A stretch of 64,000 bases of DNA from Diplocarpon mali. Its lineage: Eukaryota; Ascomycota; Leotiomycetes; Helotiales; Drepanopezizaceae. Of the stretch, positions 12,280 to 23,220 are shown one piece after another (within the stretch, counting starts at the first letter, position 1; every line of letters starts with the position of its first letter). The notes under the pieces are model-generated. The model ran no database searches. It was not told the origin of the DNA and saw only the letters and a program-made list of their open reading frames with translations. Position numbers and translations under genes: made by a program. The DNA lies in the NCBI GenBank assembly GCA_024741835.1, contig JAENRP010000174.1:1-64000 (forward strand). Direction: 5' to 3'.

Positions 12280-14820
12280 TCAAAGCACCATGCCCTTCAT
12301 CTGCTGAATCTTCGCCACCTTAAAGTCCCGCATCACGAACATCCAAATGAAGCTCAAGCTCATGATGCCCACGCCCGCGGCCAGCATGCGGGTCTGCGCA
12401 TAGCCGTACGACTCCTGGATCGCGGTACGCTCCGGGCTCCCCACGGGGTAGCCGAGCTGCGTCGGGAGGCTGGCGTAGATGGCCGCCAGGTCCGGCTGCG
12501 CGGACGCGGGCAGGTTGCGCTTCAGCGCTGCGGCGAAGGTGTTGGTCCAGATGGAGCCGGAGATGGCGTTGCCGATAGCACCGCCGACGGTGCCGGAGAC
12601 GAAGAGCATGGCGAGGGCGGCGGCGACGTGCTGGTGGTCGACGGCGGCGAGCACGACGAGCTGCATGCAGAGGATGAAGACGGCGCCGCCGATGGAGATG
12701 AAGATCTCGCACATGACGAGGTAGCCCACGCCGACATTGGGCTTGCGGAAGTACATCATCAGGCCTTGGGCTAAGATGTAAGTGGGGACGGCGCAGAAGA
12801 AGAGCCATCTGCGGGGGTATTAGGACTTGGCTCCGGAGAAGAAGAGGTAGAAGGTGAAAGGAAAGAAGTAAGAGAGGCAAGTAAGAAGAAAGAGACAAGA
12901 GAAATAAGAGCAGTGAGACAAGCCAAAAGTAAGCTAAAGAAATCCAACACACCGAATGCGACCCGTGAAACGAATCAGCCAGCCAACGAGAAAGAGCAAG
13001 GCGCCAGAAACAATGGAGAACGTGTTGCCGATATAGCCCGCATTCGACACGCTGACGTTTGCCACCACCTGCAGGAAAGAGGTGAAGTAGCTCGACCAGC
13101 AGTAATACGACGTCTGGTAGGTGAGATCGATGAGGCAGGCTGCGAGGACAGAGCCTAGTTGGAAGGGTTAGATATAAAACCAGTCATTCTAGATTGTCTA
13201 TCTCGGTCGCCCTGTTGGACTTGCGTGCGTGTGAGGCAAGGAAGGTCAAAGGGGGTCGCGGAGCAGCAGGAGTGGGATCGGCATTGGGATGGGATAGGGT
13301 AGGTTAAAGGGAGGGTGCATACGATCAGTCAGAAACTTATGCTTCATAAACGGGGCCGGAGACAGATATGTCTGGTACAAGGCGAAGAGGGCCAGCGTGA
13401 CGAAGCCAGTGATGATCATGGCGATGATGTAGGGCGTCTTCCAGCCTTGAGGGGCGGAAGCAGCGAGGGTGAAGGGCAGTAGAAAGACAGTGACGCCGCC
13501 CGCGAGGAGAACCACACCCGGTACTGTGCACGAGAAATCAGTACATCGGCAACGCGAGCTGAGTTGGGGTCGATGATCATCGGTCCATGTACTCACGGTC
13601 AAACTGGACGAGCCAGTGCCAGAGACTCTGCCTGAGCGTGCGCCCGCTGCTCTTCTTCTCCCACACGCCTGCTTTCTTGGCCTTGTTGAGGTTGACTTTG
13701 AGCACCACTGCATGGCCGGTGCATCAGCAGGATCCCCTGACGCCTGAGGGGGGGAGGGGAGGGGAGGAAAAGGGGGGATAGAAATGAGGGAAGTCCATAT
13801 CCAGGCAAAGAAGGCTCGAGGATGTCCGACGAGCACTCGCCAGACGAGCACTCACCATACAGAGGCGTCGCGACAACGGGGAGAATAATGGCAAAACACC
13901 CAAACCCCCAGCGCCAGTTCACATGATCCAGAAACTCCTCCGCCGCCTTCGACCCCGCAAACGCGGTGATCATGTAGGGCGACGAGGTGAAGGCGAACGC
14001 CAGACCTCGGTTTCGGAGGTCCGTAGCATCGGCTGCGAGGACGCACACGACGTATATCAGGCCCGAAAAGCCAACCTGGTAGAAAATCTGCCGGGCGTAA
14101 GCGACAGCTCAAGTTTTCGAGGGTTGGGATCAAGCCACGAGGGCTACCCAGGTCGGCGTGGAAAAGTTGAAGAGGCGCTTGGCTCACCTGCGCAGCGGCG
14201 AACGTAACGAGGTTCCGCGACACGGCCATCAGGATCAAGCCCAGCGTCGCCGAGCCCACCATGACCATGAAGCCCTCGGCGCGGCCCCAGACATCGAGCA
14301 TCTTGGCAGTAGGGATGTAGGTGGCGGCCGACATGGCATCGGCCACGATGCCGATGGTCGTCGTGAGCGAGTGCGACTGGAAATCGCTGGTCACGTAGGG
14401 GAGAAGACTGTACAGGATCGAGAGTCGCATGCCGTTGGTCAGAAACAGCAGCCAGATGCTAGCGTGCTCAGAAGTTAGCCAGGGGAATTGGAAGTTGGCT
14501 AGGGAGGAGGAGGAGGAGGAGGAGGAGGAGGAGGAGGAGGAGGGTTGGCGTCTTGCCAGGAGACAGAGCACGATGGCAACTCACAGGCAGAGGAGCCCGG
14601 CCAGCGACTTCTTGGACCAGGCCAGCGTCACCGCCTCCATCTTCTGGACGCCGTTCTGCGCATCTTGCGTGGGGAGCTTCTCGCCGTGGACATCCGACCG
14701 GACGATGTCCGCAAGCTTGGTGTCGGAAGCGGGAGCGTGTATCGCGGCGTGGCTTTCGATATCCTCGGGAGCGTTCGAGGCCGCCTGGCGGTCTCGTAGT
14801 TTGTGCAGAACGGCGGCCAT
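12280..14820 (-). CDS. Siderophore-iron transporter, MFS (Sit1/Mir/Arn type)
   Basis: Predicted plasma-membrane proton symporter importing ferric siderophores. Seven exons: 14820-14585, 14458-14188, 14087-13856, 13707-13597, 13523-13323, 13154-12953 and 12808-12280; 593 aa, the usual size for 14-TM SIT carriers. Family-like blocks include WLLFLTNGMRLSILYSLLPY, GLIYVVCVLAADATDLRNRG, LTYQTSYYCWSSYFTSFL (the Tyr/Phe-rich loop of siderophore carriers) and, near the C-terminus, YGYAQTRMLAAGVGIM. The acidic/polar N-terminus before the first helix is cytoplasmic. All six introns have GT/AG ends and close the reading frame; several are unusually long for this window (up to 168 nt) and low in complexity. 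An exact ATCAGATAA lies about 380 bp upstream of the start, fitting repression by a SreA/Fep1-type GATA factor in high iron. The substrate siderophore cannot be read from sequence. Confidence 0.9.
14503..14541 (+). repeat. (GGA)n microsatellite inside the first SIT intron
   Basis: About thirteen GGA/GAG triplets on the plus strand. On the coding strand this is a CTC-rich pyrimidine tract within intron 14459-14584. Confidence 0.95.
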
Positions 14821-14867
14821 GGTGGCTGCGGCAGGTGAAGGTGGAGGGGAACAGGACGGTCAGTAGA

Positions 14868-14975
14868 TGGGAGGGAGAGGGAGGAGAGGGAGGAGAGGGA
14901 AGAGAGGGAAGAGAGGGAGGGAAGAGAGGGAGGGAAGAGAGGGAGGGAAGAGAGGGAGGGAGGAGAGGGAGGAGG
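14868..14975 (+). repeat. GAGAGGGAGG tandem tract upstream of the SIT gene
   Basis: Purine-rich repeat beginning about 50 bp upstream of the SIT start codon, so in its 5' UTR or promoter. The coding strand is a long CT tract, a common feature of highly expressed fungal promoters. Confidence 0.85.
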
Positions 14976-15198
14976 TTGGCAGCAGGAGATCCGGACCCGA
15001 ACGTGCGTGCAGTCGACGTCTGCTTCCCGCAGGCCTCCTGCATCGGATGGGGAGACATGGGATGGAAAGACACGGGGGGAGAAGGGCATGGGATGGAAGA
15101 AAGATGGGAGACGACCAGGGACGGGGCAAAAGGGCTCATTCATCAGGTCGGGGGGAGGGGGGGAGGGGTGGAGGGGTGGAGGCGGATCAGGTAATCAG

Positions 15199-15207
15199 AT
15201 CAGATAA
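15199..15207 (+). promoter_or_regulatory. Candidate iron GATA-factor site ATCAGATAA
   Basis: Exact match to the ATCWGATAA consensus reported for fungal iron regulators (SreA, Fep1 and relatives), 379 bp upstream of the siderophore transporter start. About one match per 64 kb is expected by chance, so position rather than presence is the argument. Confidence 0.55.
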
Positions 15208-15234
15208 GATCATGTGGTAAATTGTGGAGTGTAA

Positions 15235-15420
15235 ACTTGAATCTGGAACCTTGATGTGTAATCTGTATCGTATTCTATAATCTCTAATCTGCAATCGTAA
15301 TCTGTAATCTGTATCGTAAACTGGAACCTATAATCTCTAATCTCTAATCTGTAATCGTAATCTCTAACCTACAACCTATAACCTCTCCCGTAACCTCTCC
15401 CGCCACCTCACCCATAACCT
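15235..15420. repeat. Degenerate TAATCT / TAACCT hexamer tract
   Basis: Irregular repetition of TAATCTGTAATC, TCTCTAATC and then CTAACC/TAACCT units. It resembles a decayed short tandem array but is too irregular to call telomeric. Confidence 0.6.
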
Positions 15421-15571
15421 CGAATCCGCACTCCACGACCTACAAACTCTCATCCACCACCCATCATCGCCATCACCGCCAAACCAGCAAACCAGCAAAC
15501 CAGCCAAAGCAGCCACCAAGCACCAACCAGCTTGGATCATCACACCACCCAGCTTCGTCCCAAGCCACACA

Positions 15572-15699
15572 NNNNNNNNNNNNNNNNNNNNNNNNNNNNN
15601 NNNNNNNNNNNNNNNNNNNNNNNNNNNNNNNNNNNNNNNNNNNNNNNNNNNNNNNNNNNNNNNNNNNNNNNNNNNNNNNNNNNNNNNNNNNNNNNNNNN
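15572..15699. other. Assembly gap (128 unknown bases)
   Basis: A run of N flanked by low-complexity sequence (ACCAGC-type repeats on the left). The true length of the missing sequence is unknown. Confidence 0.99.
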
Positions 15700-16208
15700 A
15701 TAAGATCTAGCGGCCAGGTCATGTGCGGCCCACCCCGCGGACCCACCCCCCGCCGTCTCGGTTCCGCCTCCCAACGTTCGGACTGCGAGAGTCGGAGAGC
15801 GCCACACCCACCCGGGTGCCCGTGTGCCAATCCGCCCGCTCCGGACCCCACCCTCTCGGCCTTCCTACACGGCGAGTAGATGAGTGAACGCGTCAATGAA
15901 TGCGAAGAGAAACATCCGTATCGTCATCTTCATTCTCATCTCTGCCTTTCCCTTCCCGTCCTTTCTTTTTTCTTTGGGTCTCAGCCGCTGGATGAGACTT
16001 GGTTTCTGCTTTCTGCTTTCTGCTCTCTACTTTCTACCTTCTTCTCCTTCCCCTTCTCCTTCTCAGGCGGGGTTCGAAAGTGAGTGGAGCGCTTTGGAGA
16101 TTTAGAGGTTGATGATCATTAACGTAGTTCAAAAGACAATCAACTACAAAAGTACCTGGACAGACACCTGGACAGACACCCAACACATCTCATCTCGTGA
16201 CGCCCCCT

Positions 16209-16928
16209 TCACACCCCCTTCCCCTCCCCCTCCCCCTCCTCCCACTCACCCCTCGTAATCCGGTACTCCACCTCCCCCTCCTCGATCCCCGGCGGCGGCG
16301 AATCGTACTCGTTATGGAACGTCCGCACGTGTGTCATCCCACACGCCGCCATGGCCGCCCGCGAGCCGGCGTTGACGGTCATGGCGTCGCCCGAGATCTG
16401 CTCGGCGCCTAGGGCGCCGAAGGCGTGCCGGAAGAGCGCGCGCGTCCCCTCGGTCCCGTAGCCGCGGCGCCAGAAGCGCGGCGAGATCCGGAGACCGAAG
16501 ACGAGGTGTGTTGGCGGCTGAGGCTGGGGGCTGTCTGTCTGAGGCGGGGGCCGAGTTGGAATGGAGTCTTCGGACCGAGTCGGGGGGCTCTCTGCTTGCG
16601 ATGCCTGAGTCTGAGTCTGAGTCTGAGTCTGAGCCTCCGTCTGAGCCGGCGCCGCAGCCAAGACCCACCAGCCCACAAAGTCCGCACCAGCATAGCCCGC
16701 CCACGCGCCCAGCCCATCTTCGGCGAGGTCAAGCAGACACTTGAGCCCCGTCTCGGAGTCGCTCTCGCTGAGCGGCTTGCCGTAGCCGATGTACCGCATG
16801 ACGGCCGGGTCCGCGTCGAGGGCGTACAGGTCCGCCTGGTGCTGCGGTGTGAGGGGCACGAGCTCGAGACGCTTCGTGCGGAGTGGCTGTTGGCGGCTGG
16901 TTGGGCCGAGGCTGGTTTTGGAGGGCAT
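16209..16928 (-). CDS. GNAT-family N-acetyltransferase (RimJ/RimL-like)
   Basis: Single-exon gene, 239 aa. The N-terminal strand LRTKRLELVPLTPQHQADLY is the usual opening of Acetyltransf_3/RimJ-like GNATs. The acetyl-CoA loop is ISPRFWRRGYGTEGTRALFR (variant R/Q-x-x-G-x-G/A), followed by the late motif VNAGSRAAMAACGM. Between them sits a non-conserved insert of about 45 residues made of Gln-Thr repeats (coded by a 6-bp microsatellite at about 16598-16640) and Pro-rich sequence, probably a surface loop. The substrate is unknown. Its neighbours are a siderophore transporter and an ABC exporter; hydroxyornithine acylases of siderophore pathways are also GNATs, but this protein lacks features that would let me assign that role. 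Confidence 0.85.
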   Translation of the reverse strand: MPSKTSLGPTSRQQPLRTKRLELVPLTPQHQADLYALDADPAVMRYIGYGKPLSESDSETGLKCLLDLAEDGLGAWAGYAGADFVGWWVLAAAPAQTEAQTQTQTQTQASQAESPPTRSEDSIPTRPPPQTDSPQPQPPTHLVFGLRISPRFWRRGYGTEGTRALFRHAFGALGAEQISGDAMTVNAGSRAAMAACGMTHVRTFHNEYDSPPPGIEEGEVEYRITRGEWEEGEGEGKGV

Positions 16929-17194
16929 GGTGGAGGAGCGGCGGCGGAGGTGGTGGAGGAGATGCTTGTGTCGAGGATGGATCCGGCAGACTGGACTGGA
17001 CGGGAATGGGGTGGAATCGAGGAAAAAGGTGGGATATGCGGGACGGAATCGATGTGGGATCTTGTTGTGACGGACGGGATCGGCTCCTCTTTAAGTAGGT
17101 AGGTGAGTACCTGCCAGGTTGGGATTGGATCGAAGCCAGCCACCGGCCGAGGAAGAGCCTTCCCATACTTCTCCCCCCATCTTCTTGTTTCCCA

Positions 17195-17255
17195 TTGCCA
17201 GAGATGGTGGAGGAGGGGGAGGAGGGGGAGGAAGAGGAGGAGGAGGAGAGGTCCT
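17195..17255 (+). repeat. GGAGG-rich low-complexity tract
   Basis: Imperfect GGA/GGGGGA repeats upstream of the GNAT gene. Confidence 0.85.
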
Positions 17256-17591
17256 CGCTTATTGACGGACTGGCTCACGGGATAAAGCGGGGCCACGGCC
17301 GGTCCGGTGAGCGGAACAGTGCAGTATTGCGGCACCCGCTTCCACCCGACGAGCGATCTTGCCGTTGTTCGGAGACCAAGCTCCGTCTGGGCGGGAGCTT
17401 GGCGTGCATGTAGGGACAGGACTCACGTGATCTCGCTCCCACATCGGGGTTGGGAGAGGGGGGGCCGGAGGAGAGAAGTGGCCGGAGCGGAGGTCGGATG
17501 GAGCCAGGGGGGCGGGTGACAGGCACGTGACACGGACATCCAGCGTGGTGCATGCAGGACTGCCCAGTAGCACCGAGCCAAGGCGGATCCC

Positions 17592-17600
17592 ATCAGATAA
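17592..17600 (+). promoter_or_regulatory. Second candidate iron GATA-factor site ATCAGATAA
   Basis: Exact ATCWGATAA match overlapping a second GATAA (ATCAGATAAGATAATC). It lies 647 bp upstream of the ABC transporter start and 664 bp upstream of the GNAT start, so it could serve either. Confidence 0.45.
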
Positions 17601-18246
17601 GATAATCAATCATCGATCGCTTGATGCGGGGCATGTTCCGACGCATCCACGGCGGCCGGAGTCAAGCCAGTCACGCTTCCACCAAGGCCGAGGCCGGCAG
17701 GGGGCGAGGAAAAACTTCTTCCCTGCACACCTTCCGAGACCGGCATGGCGACAGGACCGGCCGCGCAATTCATTCTCCATACCTGACCGACGAGGTATCC
17801 AGGGTCCCTGGCCCGTGCCGACAACCCTCCGACGCTTGCCGGGTCCGGCGACTGATCAATCTGATTAGATCAAACCACCAACCCCGTCAGCCCCGCTCCC
17901 CTGCTCGTGCCGTTGCGTCCCGTGACCATGGTCGTGATCTCGATCTCGGCTCCACTCGGGAAGCTTCGTTTCCTTCCGACGACTTCCCCATCCCAACTTA
18001 TCAATCGTGCCTCATCTTGATGCTCGCCCTAGCTGTCTCGTACATGATCCGGTCCGACTTTCTGCTCGCGTGGTGCGGCGCATCCGGCCATCTTACCTAC
18101 TGCGACCTACCTACTACCAATGCATCCGCTTCCCATGATACGGCTGCCAACCTCCACCCTCCACCCTCCAACCTGTCAAGGCCGACTCCGTATCAGTCTT
18201 CGGTGTTCCCTTTGCCTCGCCCCAAAAGCTGCATGGACGACTGAGC

Positions 18247-21200
18247 ATGGCCGTGGCGGCAGAAGATGAGCTTGTCCAGGAGACTGCTGGGACGGGAGCC
18301 AGCACGAGAGCTAGCAGCGCCCCTGCAGAGAAGCCAGATACACAGTCGGTAGGTCAGAACATCGGCCGCGAATTCGCCGCCTTCGTCGCTTCGTCGCAGA
18401 TGAAGGGGAGGGACATCAGCTCAGACGAGGGGAGGAGGCATCAGCGCTAACCTGACTGATAGTCATGGAAGAACTTCTTCCTATACTTCAACTTGCTGTT
18501 CGCCGCCCAGCCGACTTGGGTAGACGTCGGCTTGATCGTAGTCGGGACGTGTTGCGCCATTGGGGCAGGAATTCCATTTCCGTTGATGGGAGTCCTGTTC
18601 GGGCAACTCATCGACAACTTCAACAGCGCCACCTGTGCTGCTCACAGCGAAACCCCGGTGCCCGATGACCCCTTCCAGTATGAGTCGACCATCAACCACA
18701 AAGTCATCCAGACCGCCTGGATAGGTGCCGTGTCGTTGGTCCTGATCTATGGCCACCTCACCTGCTGGAACATCATCAGCCAGCGCCTGGCACAACGTTT
18801 GCGCGCTCGCTATGTCTCGGCTCTTCTCCGCCAGCCTCCTGCTTTCTTCGACACCCGGGGAGCAGCTGGTCAAGTCTCCAGCCGCCTCCACGGGGACATC
18901 ACTGCTGTCCAAGCAGGAACATCCGAGAAGGTCGGCAACATTATCACCACCATCAGTTTCTTTGTAACAGTCTTCGTCATCGCCTTCACGAAGCAGCCTC
19001 GCTTAGCCGGCATTTTGATCTGCATGCTGCCCGCCTTCCTAACCTCCGGAATCGTCGGTGGGAGGTATGTGGCGAAGTATGTAGCTCGCCAGGCCGCAGA
19101 AACTGCTCCGGCTTCGTCCATTGCATCGGAGGCATTGTCACACATTGCAGTTGTCCAGTCGTTTGGTGCTGCTCCCCGTCTCGAGGCAATGTTTGCTTCC
19201 CATATGGTAAGTTCGACTTGAAGTTCGATGTACTGTGTCCTCTCTCGGTATCCGTTATTTCAGATCTTGTGGAAGATGGTAAGAGAGCGCTGCTGACTCA
19301 GCTTTCCATGAGACAGGCACAAGCGAAGAAGTTTGCCACAACAAAAGCTGCGATCGTGGCTGTCCAGACAGGTTTGCTTTACTTCATCGCCTATTCAGGC
19401 AACGCGCTCGCCTTCTGGCAAGGTAGCATCCGCATCGCGGACTCAGCAGCCAAACAAGACGGCAATGCCACCGTAGGGGAGATATATTCCATCGTCTATC
19501 TCCTTGTCGACGCCTGTGTCATGCTCGGAGGTATCGCACCTTCACTCCCGTTTCTCGGAGCCGCGATCGCGGCTTACGAGCGTCTACAAGAGGACATTCT
19601 AGCACCTTCAGCTATAGATGGTACTCTAAATGAAGGTATCTCACTGCCTTCGAGCACGGCCAAATCACTCACCTTCTGTAATGTCTCGTTCGAGTTTCCC
19701 TCGCGCGTGGGACAGCCCGTCTTGCAGGACGTCCGACTGGATTTCCCAGCAGGGACGTACACAGCCATTGTTGGACTGTCGGGTAGTGGCAAATCAACGA
19801 TTGCGGCTCTGATGGCTCGTCTTCATGATCCAACCGAAGGGCACGTCGAGCTGGATGGTCATGACCTGCGAGACCTTAACGTTCGGTCGCTCCGGAGTTT
19901 TGTCAGCCTCGTTCAGCAAGAGCCGTCGCTTTTTGACCGTTCCATAATGGAAAACATTGCCCTGGGTCTCGTCAACTCATCCAAGCCCGCGCACCAACAT
20001 CTGAAGCCGTTCCTCAACAGCACTGCGCTCGCTGGCCTAGCCAACAGAGCGAAAGACTCGCTGTCCTTAGCAGCATCGACAGGACCCGAGTTGGCTCAAA
20101 TCGCAGAATTGGTCCGTCACGCAGCTGACCAGGCCGACGCTGCGACCTTCATCGAACGTCTCGAGTCAGGATACAATACACCGGCAGGCCCGAATGGTTC
20201 CCGCTTGAGTGGAGGACAGCGGCAAAGAATCGCCCTAGCTCGAGCGTTGATCCGTGACCCAGAAATCCTTGTGCTCGATGAGGCTACAGCCTCTCTGGAT
20301 TCTGCTAGCGAGAAAAGAATCCAGCTTGCAGTAGAGCGTGCCGCGGCCCAGCAGAGAACTATCATATCCATCGCCCATCGTCTCTCGACCATTCGCAATG
20401 CCGATAATATTGTCGTCATGCAAGCTGGAAGAGTCATCGAGCAGGGTACCTACGCTGAACTGATGGCTCAGGAAGACAGCGAATTTGCGCGAATGGCAAA
20501 ACTCCAGACCTCCGGAAGTAGCAGAAATGCTGAAGGAGGTTCGGTTCCTAGCGACACGCTTGATGCGTCAACACTGCGAGGAGAACAAAGCGTCGACCTC
20601 GCCCAGCCGAAAAAACTCGAAGATGAAGTCAACGAAAAGAATGACAAAGATGTAGAAGAGGAAAGTAAGGAGATCAGAGACCCCGAACTCAATATCCCGA
20701 AGCCCTTCAGCAGTGTCCTGCGAGGTATCGCTTGGTTAATTCGCCCGTCCCTCGGTTGGTTCACGATTGCTATCGTCGCAGCTGTTTTCGTTGGGGCAAC
20801 ATTCACTGGTGCAGGTGTCATCTTCGGCTTCACCGTTGGGGCTCTTAATCCTTGTGAGAACACCGTTGAGAAGATCCGGTCCATGGGTCATTTATTCTCT
20901 GGTCTCTATTTTATGTTGGCTGGTGTAGAGCTGTTCGCCAACATCCTCGCTTGGTTTGGCTTTGGAAAGATCGCCGAGAGGCTTCTCTACAACCTCCGGG
21001 TCCTCTCTTTCCGATCGCTTCTCGAGCAAGATCTTCACTGGCATCAATCTGGAGCGCGTGACCCAACTAGCTTGCTTGGAGTTATCACTAAAGACGCCGT
21101 GAGCGTGGGCGCTTTCACCGGGGGGACGTTTGGCATGATCTTTGCCGTCTGCATGAATGTTCTGATCTCCGTAATCGTCTCGCTAATTTTCGCCTGGAAG

Positions 21201-22511
21201 ATTGCCTTGGTATGTCTGACAACGGTCCCGGTTCTTTTGGGTGCAGGCTTCATGCAACTCCGTATGCTGGCTCGTTATGAGGAGCGCCACCAGAAGGCCT
21301 TCTCGATGGCCACATCACTCGCTACGGAGGCCATTCAATCGATCAAGACCGTTGTAGTCCTTTCTCTGGAGCAAGAGTACATGGACTCATTTGCCCGCCT
21401 CCTGCTGCCTCCAAAGAAACAGGTTGTCCGTGCCTCCGTGGTGACCAATATTTTCCTCGCCATTTCATACACTGCTGGGACTTTCGTCAATGCTCTGGCC
21501 TATTGGTGGGGATCTCAACTCATCATGAAGGGGGAGTATACGCAGACGGACTTCCTCGTCATCCTGGTTGCGATGTTAACGAGCGCACAACTATGGTCCA
21601 GCATGTTTTCGCTTGCGCCGGAATTCTCTCGAGCAAGACTGGCGTTGTCAAGGGTTATGACTGTCGTAAACCTGGGATCCAGTACGCATGCTGGTGGAAA
21701 GGCTTGCGACGACATGGAGGCAACTATCGAAACAAAACCCAGCCCTGGTCTCAACAGGTACCGTTGCGGATCCAGCGTTGCTTTCAGGGAAGTCTCCTTT
21801 AGCTATCCCAGCCGTCCCGAAGTCAGCATCCTCGATAAGGTTTCGTTCAGCCTTCCACCCAATCAATTTTGCGGACTGGTTGGCCCTTCAGGGGCTGGAA
21901 AGTCCACGATTATGAACTTGGTGCAAAGGCTTTATTCTCCAACAACTGGAGAGATCCTGGTTGACGGACGAGACATTTCTCAGCTCCCGACTACATTCCG
22001 TGAGAACATGGCCATCGTACCCCAAGATCCTGCTCTCTTTGATGGTACTGTGCGGTTCAATGTCGGTTTGGGAGCTCCGCCGGGCCACGAAGCCACTGAC
22101 GCCGAAATCGAGGAAGCATGCCGTCTCGCCAACATCCACGACGTGATTGTATCACTCCCTGATGGCTACGATACGGAGTGCGGAGCATCAGCGTCCTCGC
22201 GACTTTCAGGAGGTCAACGACAGAGACTTGCGATCGCTCGAGCTCTTGTTCGTCGTCCACGCCTGTTGCTCCTAGATGAGAGTACCAGCGCTCTCGATTC
22301 GGCTAGCGAGGAAGCTTTGCAAAAGGGGTTGGAAGAAGCATCCAGAGGAACGACGGTCCTGGCTATTACTCATCGCCTCCATACTGTCCAAAAAGCGGAC
22401 GTTATTTTCGTGGTTGAAGGAGGTCAGATTGTCGACAGCGGAAAACATGGCGAGTTGATGGAGCGTAGAGAGAGTTACCGACTCAACGCGATGCAACAGA
22501 TGTTGCAGTGA
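18247..22511 (+). CDS. Full-size ABC exporter, ABCB/MDR type
   Basis: Predicted two-fold (TMD-NBD) x2 efflux pump of 1346 aa. Exons 18247-18348, 18463-19206 and 19317-22511; intron 1 has a GCTAAC branch site. NBD1: Walker A GLSGSGKST near residue 434, signature LSGGQRQRIALARAL near 577, Walker B ILVLDEATASLD near 600. NBD2: Walker A GPSGAGKST near 1137, signature LSGGQRQRLAIARAL near 1243, Walker B LLLLDESTSALD near 1264. Both sites look catalytically complete. A charged linker (EDEVNEKNDKD region) joins the halves. The family includes multidrug pumps, the a-factor exporter Ste6 and siderophore-cluster exporters such as SitT; sequence alone does not decide. It lies near a siderophore transporter and a consensus GATA site, which makes iron-linked export a reasonable hypothesis. 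Confidence 0.93.
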
Positions 22512-23220
22512 GCTCCGAATTCGTGTTTAGTGGTACTTTAATAGACATAAAGACACCCAAGGGCATTCTTTTCTGAGAACCTCCACGGCATATAGGTTAT
22601 TGTGTTCAGCTATGAGTTCAGGTCAATCGCCTCCGGTGGCGTCTGAGCTAAGTCACTCTATGCCGAAAGCAAGAATATACGACCGAGAGACGCTATGCGT
22701 ACCGTGTTCCCTTTAAGTTCTGTAACTTTGACGTCTTCCACTCGAAATCAGACAGATATCGCACTGAGAGCAAAGCGAACGAGTGCAGGACATTATCGCC
22801 GCCCAGGCGTCACTTTCTCCTGTAGCTCTATCAACGAAGCGTTTGAGCGACCGAATCCCAGAGCTGTGCCGACGCTGCTAACATGGCGAAAATTCCGACT
22901 CCAACGAGTTTCGGCTTGAATCTGATCTTTCCAACGAGTTTGTCCCCCATATCGTTGTGCCTGTCCACAGCTATCTTGCCGATTCCACGAGCTTGCATCG
23001 AAGAAGCAATGATTTTTTTCTTGGAAATTGTTCAGTCAAAGGCAAGCAACTTTCTCTATCCTCCGGTCAAGGCAACCACCAGTTGAAAAATTGCAATAAC
23101 CAGCCCGTCGAATACAAGAGAATCGCGCTGTAGCAGTGACTGCCAATGAACATATTCACTATCGTACTCACTGGTACCAAGCTCGTGGTGTTTGCTATCA
23201 ATAGCTGAGCGCTTGTAAAT
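22512..23220. other. Intergenic region after the ABC gene
   Basis: Presumed ABC 3' UTR followed by sequence with only short unsupported open frames. Minus-strand bases 23067-23220 continue the frame of the remnant described at 23221-23880 and could be its last, degraded part. Confidence 0.5.

Larger units (their letters stand above)
14976..16208. other. SIT promoter side, simple repeats and an assembly gap
   Basis: It includes the GATA site at 15199, a degenerate TAATCT/TAACCT hexamer tract at about 15235-15420, a run of 128 unknown bases, and pyrimidine-rich DNA near the 3' end of the GNAT gene. No gene is visible; open frames that run through the unknown bases are not meaningful. Confidence 0.6.
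16929..18246. other. Divergent intergenic region, GNAT / ABC transporter
   Basis: Promoter side of both genes. It has an AGG/GGA-rich tract at 17195-17255, a GATA site at 17592, and a 207-codon open frame (17621-18244) that stops directly before the ABC start; I regard that frame as leader sequence because it lacks any domain. Confidence 0.5.

Noticed and set aside
15235..15420. Interstitial telomere-like repeat
   Set aside because: TAATCT/TAACCT units are irregular and do not form TTAGGG/CCCTAA arrays.
17621..18244. 207-codon frame before the ABC start
   Set aside because: No domain; it ends two bases before the ABC start codon and looks like leader/promoter sequence.
19264..19278. A 15-nt micro-exon between two short introns in the ABC transporter
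   Set aside because: Both possible introns have GT/AG ends, but skipping the micro-exon gives a gap-free match to the ABCB pattern (SHMAQAKKFATTKA), and the second intron would be only 38 nt.
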